Positions 46,863 to 57,374 of a stretch of 64,000 nt of DNA are shown in pieces. How positions within the stretch are numbered: position 1 is the stretch's first letter; every line of letters starts with the position of its first letter. Under the pieces are notes generated by a model that was not told the DNA's origin, ran no database searches, and saw only the letters and a list, made by a program, of their open reading frames with translations. Origin of the DNA: Chlorobium sp. (GTDB taxonomy: Bacteria; Bacteroidota; Chlorobiia; Chlorobiales; Chlorobiaceae). The translations under genes and the position numbers were made by a program. The stretch lies in NCBI GenBank assembly GCA_005862285.1, contig SZXW01000003.1:124001-188000 (forward strand), in the 5' to 3' direction.

Positions 46863-47960
46863 ATGAAAAAAACCGCGTTGTACTCCTGGCATGAAAAAGC
46901 CGGGGCGAAAATCATTGACTTCGGGGGATATCTAATGCCGGTCCAGTATACGGGGATCATTGCCGAGCACACGGCAGTGCGAACCGCTGCCGGTATTTTC
47001 GATGTTTCCCATATGGGCAACTTTTATGTCAAAGGTCCGAATGCAAAGGAGTTCCTGCAGTCCATCACGACCAACGATCTCGGCAAAGCTGCTCCAGGCA
47101 CGGCGCAGTACAATCTCATGCTCTATCCGAGCGGCGGAATCGTCGATGATCTCATCATTTATATCATTGACGACGAAACTTTTTTCCTGATCGTCAATGC
47201 AAGCAATACCGTTAAGGATTTCGAGTGGATCACGGAGCATGTCAGGTCCTTCGAGGGGGTCGAGCTCGAAGATCATACCGACAGACTGTCCCTGATAGCT
47301 TTGCAGGGCCCTGCGGCACTTAAAATCCTTTCCGCTGTTTTTCCGTCTCTCGATATAGCATCTCTTGGATCGTTCCAGTTCTGCAAAACCCTGTTTCATG
47401 GCGCAGAGATCATGATAGCACGCACCGGCTATACCGGTGAGCCCGGTGTTGAAATCTGCATGCCGAACGAGAGCGCTATGCCGCTATGGGAAGCACTGAT
47501 CGAAGGAGGTCGCGCTTGCGGAATCCAGCCTGTCGGTCTCGGAGCACGTGATACCCTGAGGCTTGAAATGGGCTATTCGCTTTACGGGCATGAAATAGAC
47601 CAGGACACCAACCCCCTTGAAGCTCGGCTGAAATGGGTGGTGAAGATGAACAAGGGTCATTTCATCGGCAAGGAGGCCTGCCGGCAGGTTGAACTGAACC
47701 TGAAGAAAGGTGTTGCCGGCTTCAGCCTTGAAGGCAGGGTGCTTCCCCGTCAGCATTTCAAAGTTTACAATACGGACCGGCAGGAAATAGGATATGTCTG
47801 CAGCGGGACTCTTTCACCAACCCTTCAGCAGCCTGTCGGCACCTGCAGCGTCTATTGCGAGTACCTGACACCCGGAACACCCATCCTTGTCGAGGTTCGG
47901 GGGGTTTTTCACAGCGGTGTGATCAGGAGTCTGCCGTTCGTGAAACCTTCGCTTGGCTGA
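46863..47960 (+). CDS. gcvT: glycine cleavage system aminomethyltransferase (T protein)
   Basis: 365 residues. GcvT motifs run in order: MPVQYTGIIAEHTAVRTAAG, FDVSHMGNFYVKG, YNLMLYPSGGIVDDLIIY, ARTGYTGEPGVEICMPN and LGARDTLRLEMGYSLYGHEI. It moves the methylene group from the H protein to tetrahydrofolate while releasing ammonia. No other gcv genes are in the window. A small hairpin (agacc 46832-46836 / ggtct 46842-46846) lies just before the start; no glycine riboswitch is recognised. ftsK follows 19 bases later. Confidence 0.95.
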   Translation: MKKTALYSWHEKAGAKIIDFGGYLMPVQYTGIIAEHTAVRTAAGIFDVSHMGNFYVKGPNAKEFLQSITTNDLGKAAPGTAQYNLMLYPSGGIVDDLIIYIIDDETFFLIVNASNTVKDFEWITEHVRSFEGVELEDHTDRLSLIALQGPAALKILSAVFPSLDIASLGSFQFCKTLFHGAEIMIARTGYTGEPGVEICMPNESAMPLWEALIEGGRACGIQPVGLGARDTLRLEMGYSLYGHEIDQDTNPLEARLKWVVKMNKGHFIGKEACRQVELNLKKGVAGFSLEGRVLPRQHFKVYNTDRQEIGYVCSGTLSPTLQQPVGTCSVYCEYLTPGTPILVEVRGVFHSGVIRSLPFVKPSLG

Positions 47961-47979
47961 AAGTTAAAGAGAACTGAAC

Positions 47980-50415
47980 GTGGCGAACAATACGAAAATC
48001 AGAAAAGAAAACGGGAAATCAGGCAGAAAACCTTTCGATAAGGAGTTGCTGCAGAAAGAGCTGGCTGGAATTGCCCTCATGCTTGTTTCTCTTTTTCTTA
48101 TCGCCGCGGTGCTCTGTTTTCATCCGGATGACGAAGCCGTTTTCAGAGGACTTGCCTGGCATGATATATTCAGCAAGGCTGCCGGAGAAGTCGTTGAAAA
48201 CATCCATAATCCTTTCGGCCTTATCGGTGCACGTGTATCGAACTTCCTTGTCCGCTCGTTTCTCGGCTATCCCTCCATTCTGCCGATGGTTGCAGTCCTT
48301 TTCTCCGGATGGTCACTCGTGAGGGCAAAAAGCCTCAAACCGGCCATTTTCTTTTTTCTGTACACTGTTTTCATGTCGGTCGATGTGTCCATCATGTTCG
48401 GTCTCACGTCAGAACCCTTCAGCGACGGTATGTCCGGCGCGATCGGCAGGATGCTTGCAGCTCTGCTTTCACGAGCTATCGGAATGACAGGTTCCTGGGT
48501 ACTCTGCGGTGTCGTTGCCGCAGTGCTGACATTCTATACGGGAGGCAGTATCCTTATGGTTGTTACACAGGGCGCGAGATCGATGAACGAGAACATTTCC
48601 GGCTCAGTCAATGGTTTAGGCGCCTGGTTCGAAGAACAGAGAAAAAAAAAAGGGGAAAAACAGAACGCAATAGAAGAGCGTAAAAGACTGAAATATGAAA
48701 AGCAGCTCGAACGGCAGCGTGCACGGAAACCGCGGGAAGCAGTAAAACCCTCATCTGTATCTACCACTCCTCAGGATCCGAACCTCCGGAGCGAAACATA
48801 TTCATACGAACCTTCAAGCCCGGAACTGTCGAAGGAGGTTACCCAACCAGGGAGCCCCGGAGAGCCTGAAATGGTCATACGTCAGGCTGTCAGGGAAAAG
48901 GAAGCCGATCTCGACGAACGGCAGCTGAAGGTGAAAACCAAGGACCGTGAACCCTACCGCATTCCCTCGATCGACCTGCTCGACAGAGGTTCTGACGACG
49001 ATGACCGTATTGACGAGCAGCATCTGACCGAAAGCAAGAGGCGGCTGCTCGAGAAGCTCAGCATCTACAAGATCGACGTAGTGAGGATTTCAACCACAGT
49101 CGGTCCTCGCGTCACCCTTTTCGAGATGGAGCTTGCCCCGGATGTGAAGATAAGCCGGGTGAAATCCCTCGAGGACGACCTTGCCATGGCGCTGGCGGCA
49201 CGCGGCATCAGGATTATCGCACCGATTCCCGGAAAAAACGCGGTCGGCGTCGAAATACCCAACGGAAAACCCAAAACCGTCTGGCTCCGTTCGGTGCTGC
49301 AGGTGGAAAAATTCAAGAACACCAGGCTCATGCTGCCTGTCGTGCTCGGCAAAACCATAGCGAACGAAGTCTATATCGACGACCTGACAGCGATGCCTCA
49401 TCTGCTGATCGCCGGTGCGACCGGCGCCGGGAAATCGGTATGCATCAACGTCATCATCTCGAGCCTGCTATACTCGTGCAGTCCGGACAAGGTGAAGTTT
49501 GTGCTGATCGATCCGAAACGGGTGGAACTGTTCCATTACCAGCACCTGAAAAATCATTTTCTTGTCCGTTTTCCCGGTATAGACGAACAGATCATCACCG
49601 AGCCCCAGAAAGCGGTATATGCGCTCAAATGTGTTGAAAAAGAGATGGAGCAGCGTTATGAAATTCTCGAAAAAGCTGGTGTGCGCAACATCGGGGATTA
49701 CAACCGCCGTCTTCCCGGAGAGGCTCTGCCTTATCTTGTCGTGATCATCGACGAGCTTGCCGACCTCATGATCACTGCCGGAAGGGAGGTCGAGGAACCG
49801 ATCACGAGGCTCGCCCAGCTTTCGCGTGCTGTCGGCATCCACCTGATCGTAGCTACCCAGCGCCCTTCGGTGGATATCATCACCGGTATCATCAAGGCCA
49901 ATTTTCCATCGAGGATCGCCTTTCAGGTTGCGAGCAAGGTGGACTCGCGCACCATTCTCGACGGATCGGGAGCGGAGCAGCTGCTCGGCAACGGCGACAT
50001 GCTTTACCAGCCGTCAAACCAGCCTAAATCCATGCGCATCCAGAGCCCTTATGTCTCTTCAAATGAGGTTGAGGCGATCACGACCTTCATCGGTGCCCAG
50101 CATGCGCTGAAGAATATGTATGTGCTTCCCGCCGCGGAAATGCAGAAGGGTGGTTCATCCCAGTCGGGATACCAGGAAAAGGACGGCCGCGACAGCATGT
50201 TCGAGGATGCCGCAAGGCTCGTGGTCATGCATCAGCAGGCAAGCGTGTCGCTTCTGCAGAGAAGGCTCCGGCTCGGTTTCAGCCGTGCTGCGAGGGTCAT
50301 GGACCAGCTTGAATTCAACGGGATTGTCAGCCAGGCTGACGGAAGCAGGCCAAGGGAAGTCCTCATCAACAGTGAAGACTCCCTTGAACTTCTTTTACGA
50401 AACCTTGACGGGTGA
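47980..50415 (+). CDS. ftsK: DNA translocase FtsK/SpoIIIE
   Basis: 811 residues. The N-terminal region has about four membrane segments (residues 25-190), then a charged linker (RKKKGEKQNAIEERKRLKYE...), the ATPase motor with Walker A LIAGATGAGKSVCINVIISS and Walker B VVIIDELADLMI, and the C-terminal winged-helix gamma domain that reads the DNA polarity sequence (ASVSLLQRRLRLGFSRAARV). It pumps chromosomal DNA through the division septum and aids XerCD. It starts 19 bases after gcvT and ends 4 bases before the convergent nfu gene. Confidence 0.95.
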   Translation: MANNTKIRKENGKSGRKPFDKELLQKELAGIALMLVSLFLIAAVLCFHPDDEAVFRGLAWHDIFSKAAGEVVENIHNPFGLIGARVSNFLVRSFLGYPSILPMVAVLFSGWSLVRAKSLKPAIFFFLYTVFMSVDVSIMFGLTSEPFSDGMSGAIGRMLAALLSRAIGMTGSWVLCGVVAAVLTFYTGGSILMVVTQGARSMNENISGSVNGLGAWFEEQRKKKGEKQNAIEERKRLKYEKQLERQRARKPREAVKPSSVSTTPQDPNLRSETYSYEPSSPELSKEVTQPGSPGEPEMVIRQAVREKEADLDERQLKVKTKDREPYRIPSIDLLDRGSDDDDRIDEQHLTESKRRLLEKLSIYKIDVVRISTTVGPRVTLFEMELAPDVKISRVKSLEDDLAMALAARGIRIIAPIPGKNAVGVEIPNGKPKTVWLRSVLQVEKFKNTRLMLPVVLGKTIANEVYIDDLTAMPHLLIAGATGAGKSVCINVIISSLLYSCSPDKVKFVLIDPKRVELFHYQHLKNHFLVRFPGIDEQIITEPQKAVYALKCVEKEMEQRYEILEKAGVRNIGDYNRRLPGEALPYLVVIIDELADLMITAGREVEEPITRLAQLSRAVGIHLIVATQRPSVDIITGIIKANFPSRIAFQVASKVDSRTILDGSGAEQLLGNGDMLYQPSNQPKSMRIQSPYVSSNEVEAITTFIGAQHALKNMYVLPAAEMQKGGSSQSGYQEKDGRDSMFEDAARLVVMHQQASVSLLQRRLRLGFSRAARVMDQLEFNGIVSQADGSRPREVLINSEDSLELLLRNLDG

Positions 50416-50419
50416 GATT

Positions 50420-50680
50420 TCAGACGGATTCCACGCGGACGATTGCAGGAATTGCCTTTTTGATTGCCTGTTCGACGCCTGCCCTCAGTGTCAGGGTGCT
50501 CATCGGGCATGAACCGCATGCGCCAAGCAGTTTTACATCGACAACCATATCTTTCGTTACGCCGACAAGCTGGCAGTCTCCGCCGTCAACCTGAAGGTAT
50601 GGGCGAACGGTTTCAAGCGCGGCTATGACCCGGTTATAAATTTCATCGTTTTTTGGAAGATAATCTTTGGTGGTACTCAT
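50420..50680 (-). CDS. NifU-like Fe-S scaffold protein (Nfu)
   Basis: 86 residues, only the NifU C-terminal domain: RPYLQVDGGDCQLVGV and LLGACGSCPMSTLTLRAGVE with the CxxC that carries a labile [4Fe-4S] cluster. It delivers clusters to apo-proteins in the cytoplasm. The next gene upstream on this strand is Mrp, also an Fe-S carrier, with a 108-base gap. Length is normal for stand-alone Nfu. Confidence 0.93.
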   Translation of the reverse strand: MSTTKDYLPKNDEIYNRVIAALETVRPYLQVDGGDCQLVGVTKDMVVDVKLLGACGSCPMSTLTLRAGVEQAIKKAIPAIVRVESV

Positions 50681-50788
50681 GGTATTGACTGTTTAGGGTA
50701 ATTGGAGATACTGTTTTTCGGGCCTTATTCTTTTTTTCCCTGCATAGAGCTAATATCAATCCTCCGGTGCAAAAAAACAATATGAAAT

Positions 50789-51874
50789 TTACGATTGATG
50801 TTCAGCGTCCAGCCCTGCATTCGTCATAGAAACCCTTCTTGCGACCTCCATCGCAGCAGCGTTTATGGCTTTCGATGCCGGTGAATCGGAGTGAGCGATC
50901 ACATAGGGCACTCCTTCGTCGCCGCCTTCGCGGATGCTTCTCTGGATCGGGACCGATCCGAGGAATGCCATGCCCTGAGCTTTCGCGAAGATCTCACCGC
51001 CGTGGTGACCGAATATATAATCCCTTGTACCGTCAGGAAGTTCATAGTAACTCATGTTTTCCAGAAGTCCGAGAATGGGGATGTTGACCCGGCGGAACAT
51101 GCTGACAGCTTTGGATACGTCTGCAAGTGCGACATCCTGCGGAGTTGTGACGATAACCGCGCCGCTGATGGGCAGTATCTGGGCAAGCGTGATCTGGATA
51201 TCGCCAGTGCCCGGAGGAAGGTCGAAAATCAGGTAATCGAGCTCATTCCACTCCACTTCGTTGATGAACTGCTTGAGCGCACTCGATGCCATGGGCCCGC
51301 GCCAGATGACGGCCGTTTCGTTATCGACGAGGAAGCCGATGGACATGAGTTTCACACCGAACTTTTCAAGGGGGATGATCTGCTTGTCCACCACCTCCGG
51401 TTTCGCATCCTGCAGGCCGAACATGGTTGGAATGCTCGGTCCGTAGAGGTCGGCATCCAGCAGTCCGACTTTAGCACCTGTTTTTGCAAGGCTTACGGCG
51501 AGGTTTGCCGCGAAGGTCGATTTGCCGACACCGCCTTTTCCCGACGCGACGGCGATGATGTTTTTCACATTTTTCAGGGGACGTTCATGGTCGCAGTGGT
51601 GATGACCGCATGAAGATGTCACCTTCGATTTCATATTCACCGTCACCCCGGCAGCTTCTGGAACATGCTGTCTGATTGCCTCGATACAGGCATTTTTGAT
51701 CTGCTCCTTCATCGGGCAGGCCGGAGTGGTAAGCACGACGGAAAAAGAGACATTGTTCCCGCTGTCGATCTCGATGTCCTCGACCATGGCGAGAGTGACC
51801 AGATCTTTTTTGAGATCCGGTTCCATGACGGTACTCAGGGCTTCGTAAATATGTGATTCATGTACTGTAGCCAT
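50789..51874 (-). CDS. Mrp/ApbC family iron-sulfur cluster carrier ATPase
   Basis: 361 residues from ATG 51874 (MATVHESHIYEALSTVMEPD); the frame extends 55 codons upstream but with no family match. An N-terminal DUF59/MIP18 domain (about 1-95) is followed by the P-loop ATPase: IAVASGKGGVGKSTFAANLA (deviant Walker A) and VGLLDADLYGPSIP. It is believed to carry and transfer Fe-S clusters as a dimer. Normally the C-terminal CXXC binds the cluster; I see ENMSYYELPDGTRDYIF where members often have CPHC, so the cluster ligands are not obvious here. Confidence 0.9.
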   Translation of the reverse strand: MATVHESHIYEALSTVMEPDLKKDLVTLAMVEDIEIDSGNNVSFSVVLTTPACPMKEQIKNACIEAIRQHVPEAAGVTVNMKSKVTSSCGHHHCDHERPLKNVKNIIAVASGKGGVGKSTFAANLAVSLAKTGAKVGLLDADLYGPSIPTMFGLQDAKPEVVDKQIIPLEKFGVKLMSIGFLVDNETAVIWRGPMASSALKQFINEVEWNELDYLIFDLPPGTGDIQITLAQILPISGAVIVTTPQDVALADVSKAVSMFRRVNIPILGLLENMSYYELPDGTRDYIFGHHGGEIFAKAQGMAFLGSVPIQRSIREGGDEGVPYVIAHSDSPASKAINAAAMEVARRVSMTNAGLDAEHQS

Positions 51875-51914
51875 ACGACTGTTGATTGGTTGGATAGTGT
51901 TGAGAAACAAAGGG

Positions 51915-53231
51915 TTATTTATGCTGGAAACGCAGAGAAACCGGTACACCCTCGAGCGGGAAATGTTCCCGCAGTTTCTTTTCGAGGAATTTCCGGAAAT
52001 TGTCCTGCACAAGTTCCGGATCGTTGCAGAAAAATACAAATACAGGCCAGGGCGCCTCTACCTGCGTCATGTATTTGATTTTCAGTTCACGGCCGGATTT
52101 CGTGGAGGGGTGCTTCTGCGAAAGAGCCTCTTCGAGGAATCTGTTCAGATGGCTTGTAGCGATTTTCTTTGAGCGGCGCAGGCTTATCTCTTTTGCTGTA
52201 TCGATAGCGCGGTAAAGGTTTTTTTTCGAAAGTGCGGAAATAAAAATAACCGGGACGTAGGAGAGGTTGCCCATGATCGACCGGAGATTGTCTTCGTAAA
52301 GCTTGCTGGTTTTCGAATCCTTTTCGATCAGGTCCCATTTGTTGACGAGGAGCAGGACTCCCTTTTTGCGCTCGAGCGCCATGTTGATGATTTTCATGTC
52401 CTGTTTTTCGAGCCCCGGTACGGAATCAAGCATGACAATGGCCACATCGCAGCGCTCGATTGCTTTTTCGGAGCGGAGCGAGCTGTAAAATTCGATTCCT
52501 GCATCGATTTTTGTGCGCTTCCTCAGGCCGGCGGTATCGATCAGCACGAATTCCTGACGACTGCGGGTGAAACGGCTGTCGATGGCATCACGGGTCGTGC
52601 CGGGAATATTCGACACGATCAGGCGGTTCGAGCCGAGGAGGGCGTTCACGAAGCTCGACTTGCCGACATTCGGCCGGCCGACTACGGCAAGTTTGATGGC
52701 TCCGTCTTCCTCGATTTCGTCTGTTTCTTTTTCGGGGAGCGCTTCGAGCAGGTCGTCGAGCAGTTCGGCAACTCCGCTTCCGTCTTTTGCCGAGATGAAA
52801 TAGGGTTTCGTGAACCCGGTGCTGATGAACGATTCCGCATCGATCGAGAGCGAAGGGCTTTCGACCTTGTTTACCGCGAAGAAGACCGGTTTTTCCTTGA
52901 AGTTCCGCTGGAGCAGCTTCGCCAGTTCGAGATCATCATAGGTCAGGCCTGAACGGACATCGGTGATGAATATCACGATATCGGCATCACTGATCGCGGT
53001 GAGGGTCTGCTCGAGCATCGCCGAGCTGATCGTGTCGCTGTCAGAGGTGTTGTACCCGCCCGTATCCATCAGCCGGAACTGTTTTCCCAGCCACTCGCCT
53101 TCGACGATATGCCGGTCCCTTGTGACGCCGGGAGTGCTGTCGACAATGGCACTTCGCTGACGCAGAATCCTGTTGAACAGGGTGGATTTGCCGACATTCG
53201 GCCGGCCGACCAGAGCAATTAAGGGCTTCAT
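51915..53231 (-). CDS. der: ribosome biogenesis GTPase Der (EngA)
   Basis: 438 residues from ATG 53231 ([20 protein letters not shown]). Two tandem GTPase domains: the first with [13 protein letters not shown] and VDTxGG-type [10 protein letters not shown], the second with [31 protein letters not shown] and NKWDLIE. A C-terminal KH-like domain follows. Der helps assemble the 50S subunit. Length is normal and all motifs are present. It is divergent from rplM. Confidence 0.96.
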   Translation of the reverse strand: MKPLIALVGRPNVGKSTLFNRILRQRSAIVDSTPGVTRDRHIVEGEWLGKQFRLMDTGGYNTSDSDTISSAMLEQTLTAISDADIVIFITDVRSGLTYDDLELAKLLQRNFKEKPVFFAVNKVESPSLSIDAESFISTGFTKPYFISAKDGSGVAELLDDLLEALPEKETDEIEEDGAIKLAVVGRPNVGKSSFVNALLGSNRLIVSNIPGTTRDAIDSRFTRSRQEFVLIDTAGLRKRTKIDAGIEFYSSLRSEKAIERCDVAIVMLDSVPGLEKQDMKIINMALERKKGVLLLVNKWDLIEKDSKTSKLYEDNLRSIMGNLSYVPVIFISALSKKNLYRAIDTAKEISLRRSKKIATSHLNRFLEEALSQKHPSTKSGRELKIKYMTQVEAPWPVFVFFCNDPELVQDNFRKFLEKKLREHFPLEGVPVSLRFQHK

Positions 53232-53384
53232 ATGACAGACTTGCGGTCTTGATAAAAATTTCCGGATTACATCCCTTCCGGACAAGTATACAAATGCACA
53301 GGTATAATTTGTAGAATTATGTGGAATAATTTACATTGCTAAACTTTATTTTTCGGAAAAGACCAGTTAATCTATCGTAAGAGT

Positions 53385-53834
53385 ATGAGCAAGACGTTAA
53401 GTTTCAAAACATATTCGGCAAAACCTGCAGAAGTCGAGCGCAAGTGGTATGTCGTTGATGCTGATGGGCAGATGTTGGGCAGGATGGCTTCTGAAATCGC
53501 CAAGGTACTCAGGGGCAAGCACAAACCTCAATTTACACCGCATGTCGATACCGGTGATTTCATTATCGTCACCAATGCGGAAAAAGTTGGTTTCAGCGGC
53601 AGAAAAAATGAGATGAAAACCTATTTCACACACTCCCAGTACCCGGGTGGAGCCAAAATCGACCATGTCAAGGAGCTGTTGAAGAAAAAACCTGAAAGGG
53701 TTATCGAACATGCAGTCTGGGGGATGCTTCCGCACAACAACCTCGGCCGCCAGCTTTTCAGGAAGCTTAAAGTTTATGCAGGCCCTGAGCACCCTCATGC
53801 TGCTCAGGCTCCGATTGAAATGAAAGTTAACTAA
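53385..53834 (+). CDS. rplM: 50S ribosomal protein L13
   Basis: 149 residues with the L13 pattern: [40 protein letters not shown], and [20 protein letters not shown]. It is the first gene of the L13-S9 pair, preceded by a divergent promoter region of about 150 bases shared with der. rpsI starts 17 bases after its stop. Confidence 0.97.
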   Translation: MSKTLSFKTYSAKPAEVERKWYVVDADGQMLGRMASEIAKVLRGKHKPQFTPHVDTGDFIIVTNAEKVGFSGRKNEMKTYFTHSQYPGGAKIDHVKELLKKKPERVIEHAVWGMLPHNNLGRQLFRKLKVYAGPEHPHAAQAPIEMKVN

Positions 53835-53851
53835 ACCATAAAGAACAGGGA

Positions 53852-54241
53852 ATGAAAGAGGTTATCGATACAGTCGGACGCCGTAAAACCTCGGTGGCAA
53901 GAGTGGTTATGTCTCCGGGAAAAGGCCGGGTGATTATCAACAAGCTGCCGGTCGAGGAGTATTTCAGGGACGAGCTCAAACGTCAGCAGGCACTCAGGCC
54001 GCTTGCTCTTACCGAAAAGACGGAAGAGTTCGATATCAAGGTCAATGTCCAGGGCGGCGGAATCAGCGGTCAGTGCGGCGCGGTCAGCCTCGCAATTGCC
54101 AGGGCTCTTGTCGAGCTCGACGAGTCCTCGAGAATTGTGCTCAAGACCGAGAAGCTGCTTACCAGGGACCCCCGTATGGTCGAGCGCAAGAAATTCGGAC
54201 GGAAGAAAGCGCGTAAACGCTTCCAGTTCTCGAAACGTTGA
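53852..54241 (+). CDS. rpsI: 30S ribosomal protein S9
   Basis: 129 residues: [19 protein letters not shown] at the start and the conserved basic tail [12 protein letters not shown] that reaches the P-site tRNA. It follows rplM in the usual L13-S9 order and is followed by rpsB after a structured leader. Confidence 0.97.
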   Translation: MKEVIDTVGRRKTSVARVVMSPGKGRVIINKLPVEEYFRDELKRQQALRPLALTEKTEEFDIKVNVQGGGISGQCGAVSLAIARALVELDESSRIVLKTEKLLTRDPRMVERKKFGRKKARKRFQFSKR

Positions 54242-54310
54242 GATTTTTTTTACATCGTTATTTTTTGACAATAATCACGCATACCATACCGCTCTGATTT
54301 TATAGATGCT

Positions 54311-54358
54311 GCTTCCGGAAGTGTCCTGTGCCCTGCACAGGATCCCGGGACATGCAGG
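54311..54358 (+). promoter_or_regulatory. structured rpsB leader with mutually exclusive hairpins
   Basis: Three stems can form: cttccggaag (54312-54321), cctgtgc (54325-54331) with gcacagg (54335-54341), and cctgca (54332-54337) with tgcagg (54353-54358). The second and third share bases 54335-54337 and cannot both form. This layout suits feedback control by ribosomal protein S2, but the protein-binding site is not shown. Confidence 0.5.
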
Positions 54359-54392
54359 TTTGGTAGAGGAACAACTAAACAACAGAACAGCT

Positions 54393-55148
54393 ATGTCGTA
54401 TTTTCAGCTTGACGACCTGCTCCGCGCAGGTGTTCATTTCGGTCACCTCGCACGCCGCTGGAGCCCAAAGATGAAGCCGTACATTTTCATGGAAAAAAAC
54501 GGCGTTCACATCATCGACCTTCAGAAAACCCTTGCACTTTCCGATGAAGCCCTGAAAGCCCTCGAAGCAATAGCATCGACCGGCAGGGAGATCATGCTGG
54601 TAGGTACCAAGAAACAGGCCAAACACATAATTTCCGCTGAAGCCGAACGTGCGGGTATGCCTTATGTCTGCGAGCGCTGGCTCGGCGGTATGCTCACGAA
54701 CTTTTCGACCATCCGCCAGAGCATCAGGCGCATGAACGCAATCGACCGCATGGCGACCGACGGTACATTCGATATGATCACCAAGAAAGAACGTCTCATG
54801 CTTGCCCGTGAAAAAGAGAAGCTCATGAGAATTCTCGGAGGTATCGCCACTATGACCAGACTTCCGGCCGCACTCTTTGTCGTCGATATCAAGAAAGAAC
54901 ATATTGCCGTCAAGGAAGCCCGTTCACTCGGTATTCCCATCTTCGCGATGGTCGATACCAATTGCGATCCGGAACTTATCGACTACGTCATTCCGGCTAA
55001 CGATGATGCGCTCCGTTCCATTCAGCTCATGGTAAAGGCCGTTGCCGACACCATTCTGAATGCAAGGCAGCACAAGGTAGAACAGGAAGTCATTGCCGAA
55101 ATGGATGAAGAGGAAGTTGATGACGAGAAGGAAGACATCAGCGAGTAA
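54393..55148 (+). CDS. rpsB: 30S ribosomal protein S2
   Basis: 251 residues from ATG 54393 ([20 protein letters not shown]), the standard S2 start; an ATG at 54306 would add 29 unrelated residues. The core includes [20 protein letters not shown] and LWGG-type [20 protein letters not shown] Glu/Asp-rich tail ([17 protein letters not shown]) is longer than in E. coli. The structured leader upstream suggests autoregulation. tsf follows after 32 bases, the common S2-EF-Ts pairing. Confidence 0.97.
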   Translation: MSYFQLDDLLRAGVHFGHLARRWSPKMKPYIFMEKNGVHIIDLQKTLALSDEALKALEAIASTGREIMLVGTKKQAKHIISAEAERAGMPYVCERWLGGMLTNFSTIRQSIRRMNAIDRMATDGTFDMITKKERLMLAREKEKLMRILGGIATMTRLPAALFVVDIKKEHIAVKEARSLGIPIFAMVDTNCDPELIDYVIPANDDALRSIQLMVKAVADTILNARQHKVEQEVIAEMDEEEVDDEKEDISE

Positions 55149-55180
55149 CTTACGAATTCAACATTAATAGTGATAGTTCA

Positions 55181-56047
55181 ATGAGCCAGATTTCAGCAAA
55201 GGATGTAAAGAATCTTCGTGATACAACAGGCGTAGGCATGATGGACTGCAAAAAGGCCCTTGAAGAGTGTGCCGGCGACATGCAGAAAGCCATCGAATAC
55301 CTTCGCAAAAAAGGCGCGGCACTTGCTGCAAAACGTGAAGGCAAGGAAGCGGGAGAGGGAATGATCTGTATCAGAATCGCACCAGACCGCAAATCCGGCG
55401 TCATTCTCGAACTCAACTGTGAGACGGATTTCGTTGCGAGGGGTGAGGTATTTACCGGGTTTACCGGCGCTCTTGCCGAACTTGCCCTTGCCAACCGTAC
55501 CGCTTCACCTGAAGCCGCAATGTCTCTCAAAATGGGAGATGCCTTTGGCGGCGAAGCCGTTGAAGATGCATTGAAGACCATGACCGGCAAACTTGGAGAA
55601 AAGCTCCAGCTCAAACACCTTGTTTTCTGTGACGCTCCGGACGGAATCGTCGAAGGGTATATCCATCCCGGTTCCCAGCTTGGTGCAATCGTGCATGTTG
55701 CAACCGACAAGCCGGAACTGGTTGGCGATCTTGCGAAAGATCTCGCCATGCAGATCGCTGCAGCGGCACCGATCGTCTGCAACCGTTCCGATGTTCCTGC
55801 GGACTACGTTGCCAAAGAATCGGAAATCTACCGCCAGCAGGCGCTCGAACAGGGAAAGAAAGAGGAGTTTGTCGACAAGATCGTGACCGGCCGGCTTGAA
55901 AAGTACTATCAGGAAGTCGTGCTTACCGAACAGTCTTTCATCAAGGACAATACCATGAAAGTAACTGACGTGCTCGGTGATTTCCGAAAGAAGCATCAGG
56001 CTAAAATAGATGTTTCGGGATTTGTCCGCTACCAGTTGGGAGAATAA
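55181..56047 (+). CDS. tsf: translation elongation factor Ts
   Basis: 288 residues. The N-terminal UBA-like part has [20 protein letters not shown] and [20 protein letters not shown]; the middle has [15 protein letters not shown], which contacts EF-Tu. It reloads EF-Tu with GTP. Cotranscribed with rpsB and ended by a strong terminator before pyrH. Confidence 0.97.
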   Translation: MSQISAKDVKNLRDTTGVGMMDCKKALEECAGDMQKAIEYLRKKGAALAAKREGKEAGEGMICIRIAPDRKSGVILELNCETDFVARGEVFTGFTGALAELALANRTASPEAAMSLKMGDAFGGEAVEDALKTMTGKLGEKLQLKHLVFCDAPDGIVEGYIHPGSQLGAIVHVATDKPELVGDLAKDLAMQIAAAAPIVCNRSDVPADYVAKESEIYRQQALEQGKKEEFVDKIVTGRLEKYYQEVVLTEQSFIKDNTMKVTDVLGDFRKKHQAKIDVSGFVRYQLGE

Positions 56048-56048
56048 A

Positions 56049-56081
56049 AAAAGAAGCCTCGTTGATCGAGGCTTTTTTTTT
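56049..56081 (+). terminator. rho-independent terminator after tsf
   Basis: gcctcg (56056-56061) pairs with cgaggc (56067-56072), extended by A-T pairs, loop of 5, followed by nine T. Confidence 0.9.
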
Positions 56082-56135
56082 GTGATTCAAGCAGCGATAG
56101 CGTTTTCATAAACCTTTGTTCAGGAGGATAAGTAT

Positions 56136-56855
56136 ATGTTGCAGTATAAGCGCATCTTGCTGAAATTGAGCGGTGAAGCACTTGCCGGCAGTGATGGTTA
56201 CGGTATCAATGCAGACATGCTTCGACGTTATGCAGAGGAAATCAGAGAGGCAAAGGATATGGGTGCCGAAATTGCCCTTGTTATCGGCGGAGGAAATATT
56301 TTCCGGGGCATGTCAGAAGCTGCGGCGAACATGGACCGGGTTCAGGCGGATTACATGGGTATGCTCGCTACCGTAATCAACTCCATTGCTTTTCAGGATG
56401 CACTTGAACGTCTGGGTGTCTATACCAGACTCCAGACAGCCATCATGATGGAACAGATTGCCGAACCATTTATCAGGCGAAGGGCTATCCGCCATCTTGA
56501 AAAGGGAAGGGTCGTCATTTTCGGCGCAGGAACCGGAAACCCCTATTTCACTACTGATACAGCTGCATCTCTCAGGGCTATCGAGATCGAGGCCGACGTG
56601 ATCGTTAAAGGTACGAGGGTTGACGGTGTTTATGATTCCGATCCTGAAAAAAACCCGGACGCGGAGTTTTTCCCCAATATCTCCTATATCGATGTGATCC
56701 GTAAGAACCTCAGGGTTATGGACATGACAGCCATTACCCTATGCCGGGAAAACGTTCTTCCTATTGTAGTGATGAATATGAATCAGAAGGGGAATTTTAC
56801 AAGGCTTCTCAGGGGTGAGCAGGTCGGCACGCTCGTGAAGGGAGAAACGAATTAG
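56136..56855 (+). CDS. pyrH: uridylate kinase
   Basis: 239 residues. Amino-acid kinase fold with [48 protein letters not shown] and [20 protein letters not shown]. It phosphorylates UMP to UDP. A strong ribosome binding site (aggagg) precedes the ATG. It has its own start after the tsf terminator. Its stop codon directly abuts the stop of the convergent recX gene. Confidence 0.96.
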   Translation: MLQYKRILLKLSGEALAGSDGYGINADMLRRYAEEIREAKDMGAEIALVIGGGNIFRGMSEAAANMDRVQADYMGMLATVINSIAFQDALERLGVYTRLQTAIMMEQIAEPFIRRRAIRHLEKGRVVIFGAGTGNPYFTTDTAASLRAIEIEADVIVKGTRVDGVYDSDPEKNPDAEFFPNISYIDVIRKNLRVMDMTAITLCRENVLPIVVMNMNQKGNFTRLLRGEQVGTLVKGETN

Positions 56856-57347
56856 TCAGCAGGACGTATCCTGATCCGGTCCGTCCGGAAAAAAACGTTC
56901 AAGTACCTCTTTGATTTCCTGCCAGGTAAAACCCCGGTTATGCAGGAATGTTTCGAGCTTTTTTTTCCGCGCGGCAACGGATAACCCTCCAAGTGCGGCG
57001 GTTTTTTTTTCAGCTGCTTTCATGCACAATTCAAGACTGTCATAATTTTTCAGCAGCTCATCGGCTACCCTTCCGGAAACGCCTTTTTTAAGGAGTTCGG
57101 CACGTATTTTCAGTGTCCCGGATGGTTTCCGTCTCGACTGGCTCCTGATGAGATCAGATCCGAATACCCTGTCGTCAAGAATACCTCTGGCTGTGAGTCT
57201 GTCCAGTACCTGATCGATACAATCCCGGTCAAATCCCTTTTTAAGGAGTTTCCTCCTGAGCTCTTCCAGACTGTGATTGCGAATACCAAGCAACTTGAGT
57301 GCAGAGATCATTGCACTTTCCAGAGTGTTTTCCAACTGTGAAGGCAT
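56856..57347 (-). CDS. recX: regulatory protein RecX
   Basis: 163 residues of helical three-repeat RecX type: LLGIRNHSLEELRRKLLKKG, RLTARGILDDRVFGSDLIRS, AELLKKGVSGRVADELLKNY and FLHNRGFTWQEIKEVLERF. RecX inhibits or modulates RecA filaments. recA is not in the window. It lies downstream of the ABC transporter genes, 27 bases after livF, and converges with pyrH. Confidence 0.85.
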   Translation of the reverse strand: MPSQLENTLESAMISALKLLGIRNHSLEELRRKLLKKGFDRDCIDQVLDRLTARGILDDRVFGSDLIRSQSRRKPSGTLKIRAELLKKGVSGRVADELLKNYDSLELCMKAAEKKTAALGGLSVAARKKKLETFLHNRGFTWQEIKEVLERFFPDGPDQDTSC

Positions 57348-57374
57348 TTCAGCAAAACATTTTTTTTAAACAAT

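Noticed and set aside
50891-51613. A 240-codon plus-strand frame over the Mrp gene
   Set aside because: The Mrp ATPase motifs on the minus strand account for the sequence; the plus-strand frame has no start signal or family.
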